Assembly (NCBI RefSeq): GCF_016808335.1
Contig: NC_053142.1
Coordinates: 496,001-560,000 of the forward strand
DNA: 64,000 nt
Reading direction: 5' to 3'
Source: Panicum virgatum
Taxonomy: Eukaryota > Streptophyta > Magnoliopsida > Poales > Poaceae
Part shown: piece after piece, positions 54,434 to 64,000 of the stretch
Layout of the letters: each line of letters opens with the position of its first letter
Numbering within the stretch: position 1 is the first letter of the stretch
Program-made: the position numbers and the translations under genes
The notes under the pieces: generated by a model
Databases searched by the model: none
What the model saw: only the letters and a program-made list of their open reading frames with translations
What the model was told of the DNA's origin: nothing

Positions 54434-57400
54434 ATGGATCGAAGTTGGATTCATGGGAGACGTTTCACACCTGCCTACATGGACGGAGTGGAACAGTTCA
54501 TGGAATTTGTTAGAGGGCAGTTCCCTACAGACAGCGAGATACATTGTCCCTGCCGCAGATGTCTTAATCAAACTTTACGGCCTCAGCATGAAGTGAATGA
54601 CCATATACACATCTTTGGAATGTCACTTTTGTACACTCGTTGGGTTCATCATGGAGAGTCTCCAGATGGCCAGGTTGCTGAGTTCAGAGAGGAGGAGGTG
54701 CAGCCTGATGAATATGATGATGGTGGAGGGATACATTTGGGTGAGGATGACCAAGATCATGACCAAGCTGATGACCAAGATGATGATCACAGAGTCACAA
54801 AGATGATATCAGATTTGTACATAGCAGTAGAGGAAGATGGAGGGACTCCAAGTTTTGCCAAAGTTCTTGCCGATGGCAAGCGGTCACTTTGCCCGGGATC
54901 AGCGCATTCTAGATTCTCCTTTCTAGTGAGACTTCTCTATATGAAGTCTCGCTATCGACTTGGCAATAACTTTTTTACTGCATTGTTGAAGTTATTGTCC
55001 GATGCATTCCCTCAGTGTCAGTTTCCAAAGTCGAATGATGAGGCGAAGAAATATCTTCGTGAATTGGGCATTGCATATGAATCAATCCATGTGTGCAAGA
55101 ACAATTGTGTTTTGTTTCGTAAGTCTGAGGTGTTTGACACGGATTATGTCAACCTAGAAGCATGCCCAGTTTGTGATGAATCTAGATGGGAAGGTGGTGA
55201 GAGTGGCAGGCGGGTTCCTCATAAGGTCTTGAGGCACTTTCCACTTATACCAAGGCTGAAGAGGATGTTTGCCATGAAACGAACTGCTGAGGAGGCCCAG
55301 TGGCACAAGGTGGGTAGGAAGCCAGTTGCCAATGAAATGAGCCATCCAGCTGATGGGGAGTCATGGAAGGACTTTGATAGGAAGTATCAATCTTTTGCAG
55401 TGGATGCAAGGAAGTTGAGGCTTTCCCTAGCTACAGATGGTTTCAACCCTTTTGGCAACATGAGCACTCAATATAGCATGTGGCCAGTGCTTGTGACACC
55501 TCTGAACCTACCACCATGGGAATGTGTCAATTCAGCCAACTGTTTTATGTCTTTGCTCATCCCGGGTCCATCATCTCCTGGAAAAGATTTTGACTTGTTT
55601 CTCGAGCCTCTAATTGAAGAATTGCTTGCTCTTTGGAAAGGAGTGTCCACTTATGATGTTGTTAGCGGTAAAAAGTTTGATCTTCGTGCCGCTGTGTTGT
55701 GGTGCATACATGATTATCCAGCCTTGAGCACCTTGTCGGGGCGAACCACAAAAGGTTATTATGCATGTATCCACTGTGACAAAAATCCTTTGTCATGGGC
55801 ACTGAGGGGTAAGATTGATTACATTGGCCATCGTCGTTTTCTTCCAAAGGATCATGAGTGGCGGAAAAGCTTGGCTTTTGATGGCTGCCGTGAAACCAGG
55901 GATGCGTCGGGCAAATTCAGTAGTAAAGAGGTTCAAGCGGAACTAGAGAAGGTGAAAGATGTGAGGCCAGGAAAGCATCCCGCACCCGCACCCAGGAAAA
56001 GGAAGCATGGGGAGAAAAGCAGCCCCAAAATTTGGAGTCGCAAAGTTGGGTTGTGGAGCTACCATATTGGAAGGACTTGTTGCTGCCACACAATCTCGAT
56101 GTTATGCACATAGAGAAGAACATTTGTGATGCCCTCCTAGGCATATTACTCAAAATTGAGGGCAAGAACAAGGACACCGAAAATGCAAGGTTGGATTTGT
56201 ATGATATGGGCATTAGACACGAATTTCACTTGTGAGAGGATGGAGATGGGTGTAGGATGCCAGAGGCTTTCTATGTATTGAACAAGGAAAATAGAACTAG
56301 ATTCTGCAAGTTCCTCAAAGGTGTGAAGTTTCCACATGGTTATGCCGCCAACCTAGGCAGATTCATAAGTGCAGATGGTACCAAGTTGCAGGGGCAGCTG
56401 AAAACTCATTGTTGCCATGTACTACTGCAAAAGATCATGCCTGCTGGATTAAGAGGATTGGTGAGGCAAGATGTGTATGAAGCAATTGCGGAGCTTGGGG
56501 ACTTTTTCAGAGAATTGTGTAGTAGAAATCTGAAGATAGATGTTGTGAAAGGACTAAAGGAGAAAATCTCAGTTATCCTTTTCAAGCTTGAGAAAATTTT
56601 CCCTCGGAACTTTTTTGATGTCATGGTGCACCTAGCTGTGCATCTACCTGATGAGGCATTGCTTAGAGGCCCTGTTCAGTATGGATGGATGTACCCAATA
56701 GAGAGGAGATTGGGTACTTTGAAGAATTTTGTGAGTAACAGGGCGAGGCCTGAAGGATCAATTGTGGAGGCCTATGGCGCAAGTGACACCTTGACATTTT
56801 GTTCGAGGTATATGGCGGATGTCGACACCAAATTCAACAGTAATGATGCCATCAATGTAGATGAACCATTAGATAGTGACCCTGAAATTTTTAAGAATGG
56901 TGTCAAACTCGTAGGAGCCGACAGGAGGACATACATCGATGATAAGATGTATTTCAGACTAGTTTGGTATGTTCTAAACAATTGTACAGAAGCTGAGCCA
57001 TATGTGGAGTAAGTATCGTTTTTATTTATTTGCAAAATTGTCTTATCCTGAATTGCAAGTGAAGCTTTGCTGATGGTTATGCTTTTTCGGACAGCAGCTA
57101 CAGGGCAGAGTTATTGCAAGAAGGGCCACATGATGTTGAAAAAAGGCTTGAAAATGGTTTTCCTAACTGGTTTAGGAGCCATGTAAGTGTCCTGCAGTAC
57201 TAGTATTCTTTGTTTCAACATCTCACTGCTAGTATTCTTTGTTTGAGCATCAATTTCCGCATCTCACTCCTTGTACTCTTTGTTTGAACCCAGATCGCCA
57301 AGAAGCGTACAGATCGTCCAGAAGAGGTTACTGATGGATTGTATGCTTTGTCTTGTTTTCCTGATCTTCGAGTGGGGTTTTGGTCTGCTTGCATTGTCAA

Positions 57401-58085
57401 TGGAGTCAGGTATAACACAGTGCACCGTGAGAAATACTTGCAGACTCAGAACAGTGGTGTAATGACTCCAGGTACTCATGGTGATGCTAAAATTGATTTT
57501 TATGGTGTCCTTAATGAGATTATTGAGCTGCAGTATAACGCCACTGCACCAGCCACTCGGTCTGTGGTTCTCTTTGGATGTGTTTGGTACAATCAAGTAG
57601 TAGGTAAGACAACAGGCATCAGAGATGATGGACATTTCAAATCCATTAACATTCAGTCATTGTGGTACAAGTCTGACCCTTACATTTTGGCAACTCAATC
57701 CAAAAATGTATTCTACATGGAAGACACAGCTTTGGGAAAGAATTGGCGAGTAGTGCAGAAATTTGAGCATAGGGACGTGTATAATGTGGCTGAAAAAAGT
57801 GACCTCGTTTACCAAGAAGACTGCTGTTCTCATACAATGCAGCAAGGTGAGGGTGATGGCGAAGTGCAGCAAGGTGATGGTGATGAGGTTGAGGTCAATA
57901 ATCAGGATGGCAAATATACTAGAATTGATGGTCGTTTACATGAACTTATAAGAAACAAGAAGCGAGCCAACATTTATGTAGATGCAGAGGAGGAGGAAGA
58001 TGACACTGTGATGGAATATTTTAGTGATAATGGCAATGAAAACGCTGAAGATGAAGATGAGGAGGTAGATGGAGATGATCCCTGA
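54434..58085 (+). pseudogene. CACTA TNP2-type transposase (Transpos_assoc, Tnp2, DUF4218, DUF4216)
   Basis: The start MDRSWIHGRRFTPAYMDGVE at 54434 follows a splice-acceptor-like AACAG; this is the transposase-associated zinc domain (CPCRRCLN). Tnp2 follows (about 54900-56110: YRLGNNFFTALLKLLSDAFP, LSLATDGFNPFGNMSTQYSM, LNLPPWECVN, HDYPALSTLSGRTTKGYYAC). A frame change near 56020-56040 leads to ELPYWKDLLLPHNLDVMHIE. A TGA at 56233 precedes DUF4218 (about 56257-57012: LVRQDVYEAIAELGDFFREL, YPIERRLGTLK). Two short introns (about 57013-57095 and 57183-57293) lead to DUF4216 (57500-57830: VVLFGCVWYNQ) and an acidic tail to 58085. TNP2 cuts the element ends in the nucleus. With only one frameshift and one stop this is one of the best preserved transposon genes here, but it is still broken. 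Confidence 0.92.
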
Positions 58086-59034
58086 AATTGCTAGAACTAA
58101 CAAAAGGTGAGGAACACTTCACAGCTGTGTTGTGCCTAGCTGCTTAGTATGTAAATGTTTGCACTGAACATGCTATTTCTATGTAAATGATGTGATCTGA
58201 TTTTTTTCCCATACATTTCAAGCACTTGCCATAACTTTAGGTATAATTACTGATTCACAATCCTATCGTTGTTTTGGAATATGTGCAGTTTGCTAGTTAT
58301 AAGCATATTTACTTACATCTGCACTTTTGATTTAGTTACATCAGATTTTGACCATGATTTAGTTAGCAGTGGCTTTTCCATTCTTGATGCATTGATCTAC
58401 TTTTGCCACCAGTTCCAGAGGTTCTTGTTTCAGTCTCAAGCTGAAACAAAGAGCATGGAGGAACCAACTCCCAAGCTGCTGATGATTATGCTGTTGGGAG
58501 TGCACTTGCAGAGGAATCAACTGCTGCTGGTGATTACGCTGTTGGTTGTGCACCGGAAGAGGAACCAACTGCTGCAGCTGATTGTAATGAGGTAACATCA
58601 GCTGCTGGCTCATACTATTTGCCAGAAGATTCATCAAATATTATAGTAAAAATTGTAGAATCTGCCAAGGCTCATTTGGTGCCAGTAAAAGATCAAATTT
58701 GACGGCGGTGTAACTTAGTCTTCAATGATAGAATAGTATTGCACGTCAAAATATGCTTTACTTCTAGTAGGTTTGGCCAATTGTATCAGTTGGGTTTACT
58801 GAAAGAAATGCTTGAATAACTTAGTATCTGAATAAATACAAAAAACTGTAGACTTGGATAGGGCATCGTCCTAGATGTTCATTAACACAAGTTTAAGGAT
58901 CCGAGATTTTTGGAATTTCAAACTCAAGTATGCATCTTGTTTTTTTAAAAATCAGATATTTAATCCTTACATATTAAGAGTACAACTGAGAACCATCAAT
59001 ATATAAAGGTTTTAACTATTTGACTCATGTTTAG
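58086..59034 (+). other. Region between transposase and NB-ARC fragment, with a possible upstream exon
   Basis: Mostly AT-rich. At about 58440-58700 a frame has a repeated motif (DDYAVGSALAEES / GDYAVGCAPEEEP) and then SAAGSYYLPEDSSNI before a stop near 58700. It may be an exon of the captured gene downstream or the tail of a CACTA gene. Splice edges are uncertain and no family is recognised. Confidence 0.35.
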
Positions 59035-59619
59035 GTTGAGAAGCCTGAAGTGTGCTCTGCTAAGCCTGTGACCGCTACTGAGATAGAGGGGCAACAACCA
59101 TATGGTGTGCGTGCTGAAAATGTTGTGTACACAATCTCAGCAGCTGAAAGGAAGCTTGATCGCAGCAAAACAAGGGTAGTCACCCCTGAAGATGTTGTTG
59201 TTGGCCGATCAACAGAAAAACAAAAAGTTATTGATTTAGTTGGTCACCCAAACGACAGCCACAGCTTCAAGGTGATATCTGTTTGGGGGATGGGTGGTAT
59301 TGGGAAAACTACGCTTGTCAGAAGCGTCTACTGAAGCCAACAACTTGGTGGTTGGAAGCGTGCTTGGGCCACTGCCCTGCGCCCGTTCAACCGGGAGGCA
59401 CTTCTTCGAAATCTGGCCTTGCAGCTTCAAATAAATAGTCAAGAAGATGCAGCTGGTGCTGGAGACACACAAAATATTGAACAGAGGAAGAAGAATATTG
59501 GAGGAATGAAATATGACGAGGTGGCTAGTGAATTATCTAGATATGCATCTGGGGTTCAATACTGGAAGGTGGAAGAGTCACCAGACCTAGAGGAGGGAGA
59601 GCTGAGTGATAGCTGCTAA
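59035..59619 (+). pseudogene. Captured NB-ARC (NLR disease-resistance) fragment inside CACTA element C
   Basis: It is read from a splice acceptor-like site at 59034. The linker before NB-ARC (YTISAAERKLDRSKTRVVTP, VVVGRSTEKQKVIDLVG) is followed by the P-loop GMGGIGKTTLVRSVY at about 59288-59332. A TGA at 59332 stands where NLRs have Arg/Lys. Then come KRAWATALRPFNREALLRNL (RNBS-A region) and DEVASELSRYASG, where NLRs continue into the kinase-2 LVLDD motif. Here the frame switches instead to an unrelated tail, VQYWKVEESPDLEEGELSDS. NLRs are cytosolic immune receptors; this piece lacks the coiled-coil N-terminus, kinase-2, GLPL, MHD and LRRs. It lies between the two CACTA genes in the same orientation, so it was captured by the element. 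It resembles grass RPP13/Pik-like NLRs. Confidence 0.85.
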
Positions 59620-60196
59620 TGTGCCTCGGTTTGTCTTAGGTGTGAGCTAGTTTGGTAGAGTGAGTTCTGACGCTGTCATTGTCGCGTTGCATTTTTTTTA
59701 AACTGTGGCCTTCATGTCCTGATTTTTCTTTGGACAGTTTCGTGTCCTGGTTGCTTGAGCTGGCGAGTGGTAACTGTGTCTGAGAAAACATTTTACCATG
59801 GACATTATTGCTGTGAACCCGAGACAGCAAAAATGAGAAAATCAGTTCTTTTGGACAGTTTTATCTTTACTGAGAATCCCTGATGGCTGGTTCCATGTGA
59901 TTAGTAGTATAATAATGCATTTTTGGTTCCCTGCTAACTGCTAGTCAAATGAGGAAGAATAGGAACCACCATCAGCCTGTAACAAAAACATTTTACTGCA
60001 ACAACCTTTATTTGGTAATAATTAACCATGCCCCAAACTTGCATGCCACAAAACAACCTCCCGCTCTAATTTCATTTTTTTTCTCTCCCGCTCTAATTTC
60101 ATTACTGGGGCCACCTGCCAGTCGCACGACGCCCACTATGAGAATCTAACGGTCACTGATTGGCACTGTCTTCTTAAGAAAAAAAACTGATTATAC
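59620..60196. other. No gene seen
   Basis: Non-coding sequence inside CACTA element C. It ends with the first copy (60085-60132) of a 48-bp repeat that recurs at 61096. Confidence 0.4.
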
Positions 60197-61143
60197 CAAT
60201 TTTGGGGGACTAAGTAATTTCAAACGAAAAAGTGATGAATAACAAGATTGTATAACTCATCGAGACCGACAAACTTTATTTAGGTCATTTGTTCATTTGA
60301 ATTAGTTTCGACGGGTTAACTTTTGAATTTTTGAATGTTACATATTCAAACAAAATTTTGGGGGACTAAGTAATTTCAAATGAAAAAGTCATGAATAACA
60401 AGATTGTATAACTCATTGAGACCGACAAACTTTATTTAGGTCATTTATTCATCCGACGAAGTAATACTAAAGTTGTTCACAAATCCTACACATCACCCTC
60501 ATAGTGTAAGGAGCTATTTTAGGGGTTTGTCATATTTGTACTGCATATTGTAACCACTTTCTCAAATGAAAAAAATGATCTAAATAAAGTTTGTAGAGCT
60601 TGTTGAGTTACAAAACTTTGGTATTCATTCCTTTTTTATTTGACATCATTTAGTGTTAAAAAAACTTGAATCTACTTGTCATTTTTTGAAATTCAAATTT
60701 CAATTTGTTCAAACAAAGTCGGATGGAGAATTAACCAAAATCAAATTTGTACATCATGACTAGTTATGCAAGTTTGGTTTTATTGACTTTTCCATTTAAA
60801 TTCATTTACTCACTCAAATTGTTGTTACAAATTGTCAAATTTTGAATTTCAAAATTTGAATCATTAAAAAAGACTCAGACGGTGAAATGCCAAAAATGAA
60901 AGTTGTACATTTTGATGAGTTATACAATTGTCTAGTTGATGACTTTTTAATTTGAAATCGTTTAGTATTTGAAAATGCTGTTTGAAGCTATCTAGTTCTA
61001 ATTTCAAAACTGGGGCCACCTGCCAGTGAGCCATCTCCCTCTCGGCGGCAAGCCAAATATCCTCCCACCCTCTCCCGCTCTAATTTATTTTATCTCTCCC
61101 GCTCTAATTTCATTACTGGGGCCACCTGCCAGTCGCACAACGC
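60085..61143 (+). repeat. 48-bp direct repeats 1.01 kb apart
   Basis: CTCCCGCTCTAATTTCATTA ... CCAGTCGCAC occurs at 60085-60132 and 61096-61143 with one difference (CGACGCC versus CAACGCC). A shorter copy without the tail is also present near 61070. The interval is the AT-rich repeat block, so the unit may have been duplicated or the block inserted. Confidence 0.85.
60199..60452 (+). repeat. Pair of about 98-bp direct repeats
   Basis: 60199-60296 and 60354-60452 share TTTTGGGGGACTAAGTAATT through GACCGACAAACTTTATTTAG with only a few differences. The following 500 bases contain further weak copies of the GAGTTATACAA / AAATTTGAAT words. This AT-rich repetitive block is typical of internal CACTA sequence. 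Confidence 0.85.
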
Positions 61144-61371
61144 CGACTCCAGATAAATCTCCCTCTTGAAACCTCTCTCCCTCATTTCGTCCCTCCCTCT
61201 CTCCCTCTCCCCCTCTAAACCCTAGCCGCCGCCACGGCTGTCTCTTCATCGACGCCCACCGCGCCGGCCGGATCCACACTCGACGATGCCCGACGCGCCG
61301 GCCGGGTCCGCACCTCGCCGACGCGCGATGCCCCGGCCGGTCCGCACCTCGACGACGACGACACACGACAC

Positions 61372-61490
61372 CCACCGGAAGCGGCTCTGCTTCCTCGCCG
61401 TCGCCGACTTGGTCTGCTACCTCACCTCGCCACCGGAAGCGGCTCTGCTTCCTCGCCTTCGCTGACCTGGTCTGCTACCTCACCTCGCCA
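61372..61490 (+). repeat. 58-bp tandem duplication in the leader of the second CACTA gene
   Basis: Two units start at 61372 and 61430 (CCACCGGAAGCGGCTCTGCT) and a partial third starts at 61488. The units differ at three bases. It is GC-rich, in the presumed 5' leader. Confidence 0.92.
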
Positions 61491-61558
61491 CCGGAACCTT
61501 GCGGATCTACTACGCCGCCGCCGCCGCCGACCGGATCCCGTTAGCTCTTCGACAAAGT

Positions 61559-63798
61559 ATGGTAAAGACTAGACGCGGTGCAGTAGCAGGTAAGCCAAAT
61601 ACCTACACCCTCGAAGATGGTTCCAGTTCTTAGGGTTTGGAGCTCGAGTTGGATTAGGGTTCGGAGATCGAGCTGGACGAGAATTAGTTGGATTAGGATT
61701 TGGATCTTGCGCGGGATTAGGATTTGGACCAATTCGTGAATGATGTTTCTGGGATTAGGGTTCGGATTTGTGAATGATGTTTCTGTATCTGTACCTCCGA
61801 AATTATACTACTACTGCCATGATGAAATGAATCAAATTAATCTAGATATGATTAGCAGGTGATGGGTTAACTTCTGCATTACAAGATCTATGTTTATATA
61901 TGATTATCTACTGCTGTGTTTCTATGAATGCAACATCCTCACCTGTCGTCATGTTAAGTTCTCAGAATGCAAGTGGTCTGTAGGTTTGTTTTGTGTTTTG
62001 GTTATACACTTGTACCATAGCTTTTGTAGGAGATACTGATTGGTTTTTGTTTGGTTACAAGTACAAACTGAAGGCGGTAAAGGCTAACTCTATCTGCTAG
62101 AAAATTATGCATATGCTTGTATGATTTGCAAAAACTGATGTTACTGCCACTATGTACAGCTTGTCCTCAGAATTTTGCTTGCCATGCTATGTTTACATAA
62201 CTATCCATTTGCAACATAACAATAACTCAAATCTTCTGTCCCACATATACAAAAGGGATATTGCTTGACAAGATGACACGATCGATGAAGAGCAAGTTGC
62301 CTATAACTGTTGCAGATGGATTCAAAAGACCCCATGACCCGGTTCAAGCGGCGAAATTTGCTTCTGAAGCTGGTGTCGTTGTTAGAGATCATGTTCCTGT
62401 CTTCACCCATTGGAAACATTACAAGGAAAAGGAGAGTAAACCCATTTTTGATAACTTCATAGGAAAGCTAGGAGTAAGTTTCTTTATACTCAGTACATGT
62501 TGCATTTGACTATAACAGTGTTCATCTTTTGCTGCTAATGATAAATCTCTCTCAAAATGTTTCAGTTAAGGCTGCGTGTGGACACCAGAGAAAAGGCAGT
62601 TGAGGAGGCTTGCACCAGTGTGTTCCAATCTGCTATAAGACAAAAGCGCTACAGGCTGAAGAAAAAATACTTCACTGGGATTCCAATTGATCAGATCAGA
62701 AGAACATCACCTGTCTCCTACATGACTGATGAAATGTGGAACAAACTGGTTGAAAAGTGGATGAATCCCAAAAACTTGGTATGTTATCTTAGTGCAATTC
62801 TTTAGTTCTCGTGTACATGTTCTTGCAGCTATGTTGGATGAATTATAAATTTATTCTTTCATATGTGACATGTTGCAGCAAACAGCAGAGAAGAACACGC
62901 AAAACCGTGGCGAAGTCAAGTTCCACCAGACAACGGGTTCTCGCTCCTATGTTACACAGCTGCATGAATATGTATGAGGAGGGTCACTTTTTTTTACTGC
63001 TGCTGCTATGTTAGATGTTGCTGCTGCTATTATGTTATTACTGCTTCATTTCCATTCATGTGTCACACATGTTGCTGCTGGTACTATGTTACATGTTGCT
63101 GTTGCTGCTATGTTACTGCTGATACTATTTCGTTCTTGTGTCGCTGCTGCTGGTGCTATGTTACTTCTTAACTCCACTGCCTCTGTGCTACTCATTTTAA
63201 CTACTCTGTGCATTCCATGCCGAACAGACACAAAAGAAAATGGCTGCGGCACGTGCAAATCAAGAAGATGCTATTGGAGAACTTGAAGACCCTGCTGATG
63301 GGGACCAAGAAGATGCCGCTGATCAAGAACTTGATGTAGTGGAGGTCTTCAAAGAATGCCATACCAGCCGCAAGAAAGGACTGAGTGAAACTGCAAAAGA
63401 AGCAGTAGTAAGTATAATATGACTATATACTCATAAGGCTACTTGGCTTATCGGTCCGGGCTTGTATTGCATTTAGCCAACTTGGTATGGTTGTTTTCTT
63501 TGTGTTCATCTAAGTTTGGCCAGATGCAGTAATGTTTATCTAAATTCCTTGTTATTAATGAAACCATAAGTTGTCTGTCTATTTGTGGAATCAGTGGTCA
63601 CTTTGAGGTGCATGACTCTGCATGCACATATGCATATGCTGTTAGTAGGCATGAATTCTTCATCTTCAACTGTTAACACATAAATTTGTAGCAGGCCAGT
63701 GTAGTTGAGGCTCTGCCATGCTTGCAGATTGCATTTTCTGACTGTTTGCAAGAACACAGGGGAGAAATATCTCATAGTGCTGCATTTGGTAAACCTGT
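61559..63798 (+). pseudogene. CACTA second gene, Ptta/En/Spm plant transposase family (Transposase_24), 5' exons
   Basis: Exons with GT-AG edges: a short first exon (61559-61591, MVKTRRGAVAG); about 62250-62472 (KMTRSMKSKLPITVADGFKR, VPVFTHWKHYKEKESKPIFD); 62564-62777 (RLRVDTREKAVEEACTSVFQ, RRTSPVSYMTDEMWNKLVEK); 62879-62970 (NRGEVKFHQTTGSRSYVTQL); 63229-63408 (acidic, then FKECHTSRKKGLSETAKEAV); and perhaps 63691-63798. The KFHQTTGSRSY and SPVSYMTDEMWNKLV motifs define the Ptta/En/Spm family, the accessory DNA-binding protein (TNPA-like role) of plant CACTA elements. No stop is visible inside these exons, so this part could be intact; the remainder lies beyond the window. Splice sites are inferred, and a GC-rich leader (61150-61550) precedes it. 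Typed as a pseudogene only because completeness cannot be shown. Confidence 0.8.
62984..63180 (+). repeat. GCT/GTT-rich trinucleotide region in an intron
   Basis: Repeated TGCTGCTGCTATGTTA and TGTTGCTGCTG words fill the intron between the third and fourth main exons of the second CACTA gene, an imperfect triplet array with a loose 30-60-base higher order. Confidence 0.75.
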
Positions 63799-64000
63799 GA
63801 GTCTTTTTAGGCTAGCACAGTCGTTTGCTAGGTAAATGGACTATTTTATGGTTGTAGCATAATCTGATTTGTTGTTACTATTTCCTTCAGTTCTGTATGC
63901 CATTGCTCCTGCTACTACGTTACTTATGATTTGTTGGCATTGGTGCATTTTAACTATTCGTTCCTGCATTGAATAGCAGCCAGCTAATTGACATTTGGTT
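63799..64000. other. Window end inside CACTA element C
   Basis: AT-rich intron-like sequence follows a possible donor (CCTGTGAGT at about 63796). The second CACTA gene is expected to continue to the right. Confidence 0.5.

Larger units (their letters stand above)
53283..64000 (+). mobile_element. CACTA element C (more than 10.7 kb, right end outside the window)
   Basis: The left terminus is CACTAGTACAAA at 53283, preceded by AAG (candidate 3-bp target duplication). It is followed by subterminal repeats, a TNP2-type transposase (54434-58085), a captured NB-ARC fragment (59035-59619), repeats and GC-rich leader (60-61.5 kb), and a second gene of the Ptta/En/Spm type (from 61559). No inverted copy of the terminus occurs before 64000. 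It inserted in a Sirevirus-type LTR. Confidence 0.85.

Noticed and set aside
62984..63180. Triplet region as coding Cys/Val-rich protein
   Set aside because: It lies between two well-supported exons of the second CACTA gene and is better explained as intron.
1..64000. CRISPR arrays, bacterial operons, riboswitches
   Set aside because: The window is plant nuclear DNA. The tandem repeats found (44, 49, 58 and 65 bp) have no unique spacers.

Overview
The window is nuclear DNA of a flowering plant, almost certainly a grass. The evidence is genes split by short GT-AG introns, a vacuolar sorting receptor, a WRKY factor and a plant-type receptor kinase, together with grass-style mobile DNA: CACTA elements, a Mutator element carrying a plant mobile domain gene, Sirevirus-like copia, Tekay-like gypsy and MITEs. 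Species cannot be read from the sequence. Most coding material is transposon-derived or broken. The best host genes are the vacuolar sorting receptor (26.7-30.6 kb, minus) and a group III WRKY (36.95-38.1 kb, minus), and both carry frameshifts.

Layout. 1-2214: 5' end of a minus-strand LTR retrotransposon (tRNA-Asp primer site plus 1.5-kb LTR) inserted into a CACTA element. 2215-5230: 3' half of that CACTA (DUF8039-like plus Ulp1 protease gene, subterminal palindromes, terminus at 5230), itself inserted into a receptor-kinase exon. 5231-6970: receptor-kinase remnant. 6989-9080: LINE-like ORF1 remnant. 9100-14385: Mutator element with a decayed MuDR transposase, a 44-bp satellite and a plant mobile domain gene. 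14.4-25.7 kb: a mosaic of small repeats and gene pieces (coiled-coil protein, NAM-associated C-terminus, clathrin heavy chain, SINA-like zinc finger, elongation factor P). 26.7-30.6 kb: vacuolar sorting receptor. 31.4-32.2 kb: two MITEs. 33371-36989: a 3.6-kb solo LTR with a perfect 5-bp target duplication, sitting in the end of the WRKY coding sequence.

38558-64000 is a four-deep nest. A Sirevirus-like copia is cut at 45787 by a minus-strand Tekay-like gypsy. The gypsy is cut at 52046 by a second Sirevirus-type LTR, and that LTR is cut at 53283 by a CACTA element that runs past the window end. The last CACTA carries a TNP2 transposase, a captured NB-ARC (disease-resistance) fragment and a second Ptta/En/Spm-type gene.

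The transposon genes form two kits: transposase plus accessory protein in the CACTA and Mutator elements, and polyprotein plus extra ORF in the Sirevirus. Almost every reading frame carries stops, many at positions where one C-to-T or G-to-A change from the expected codon would make them. This fits old methylated DNA, although some isolated 1-base frameshifts could be sequencing errors.
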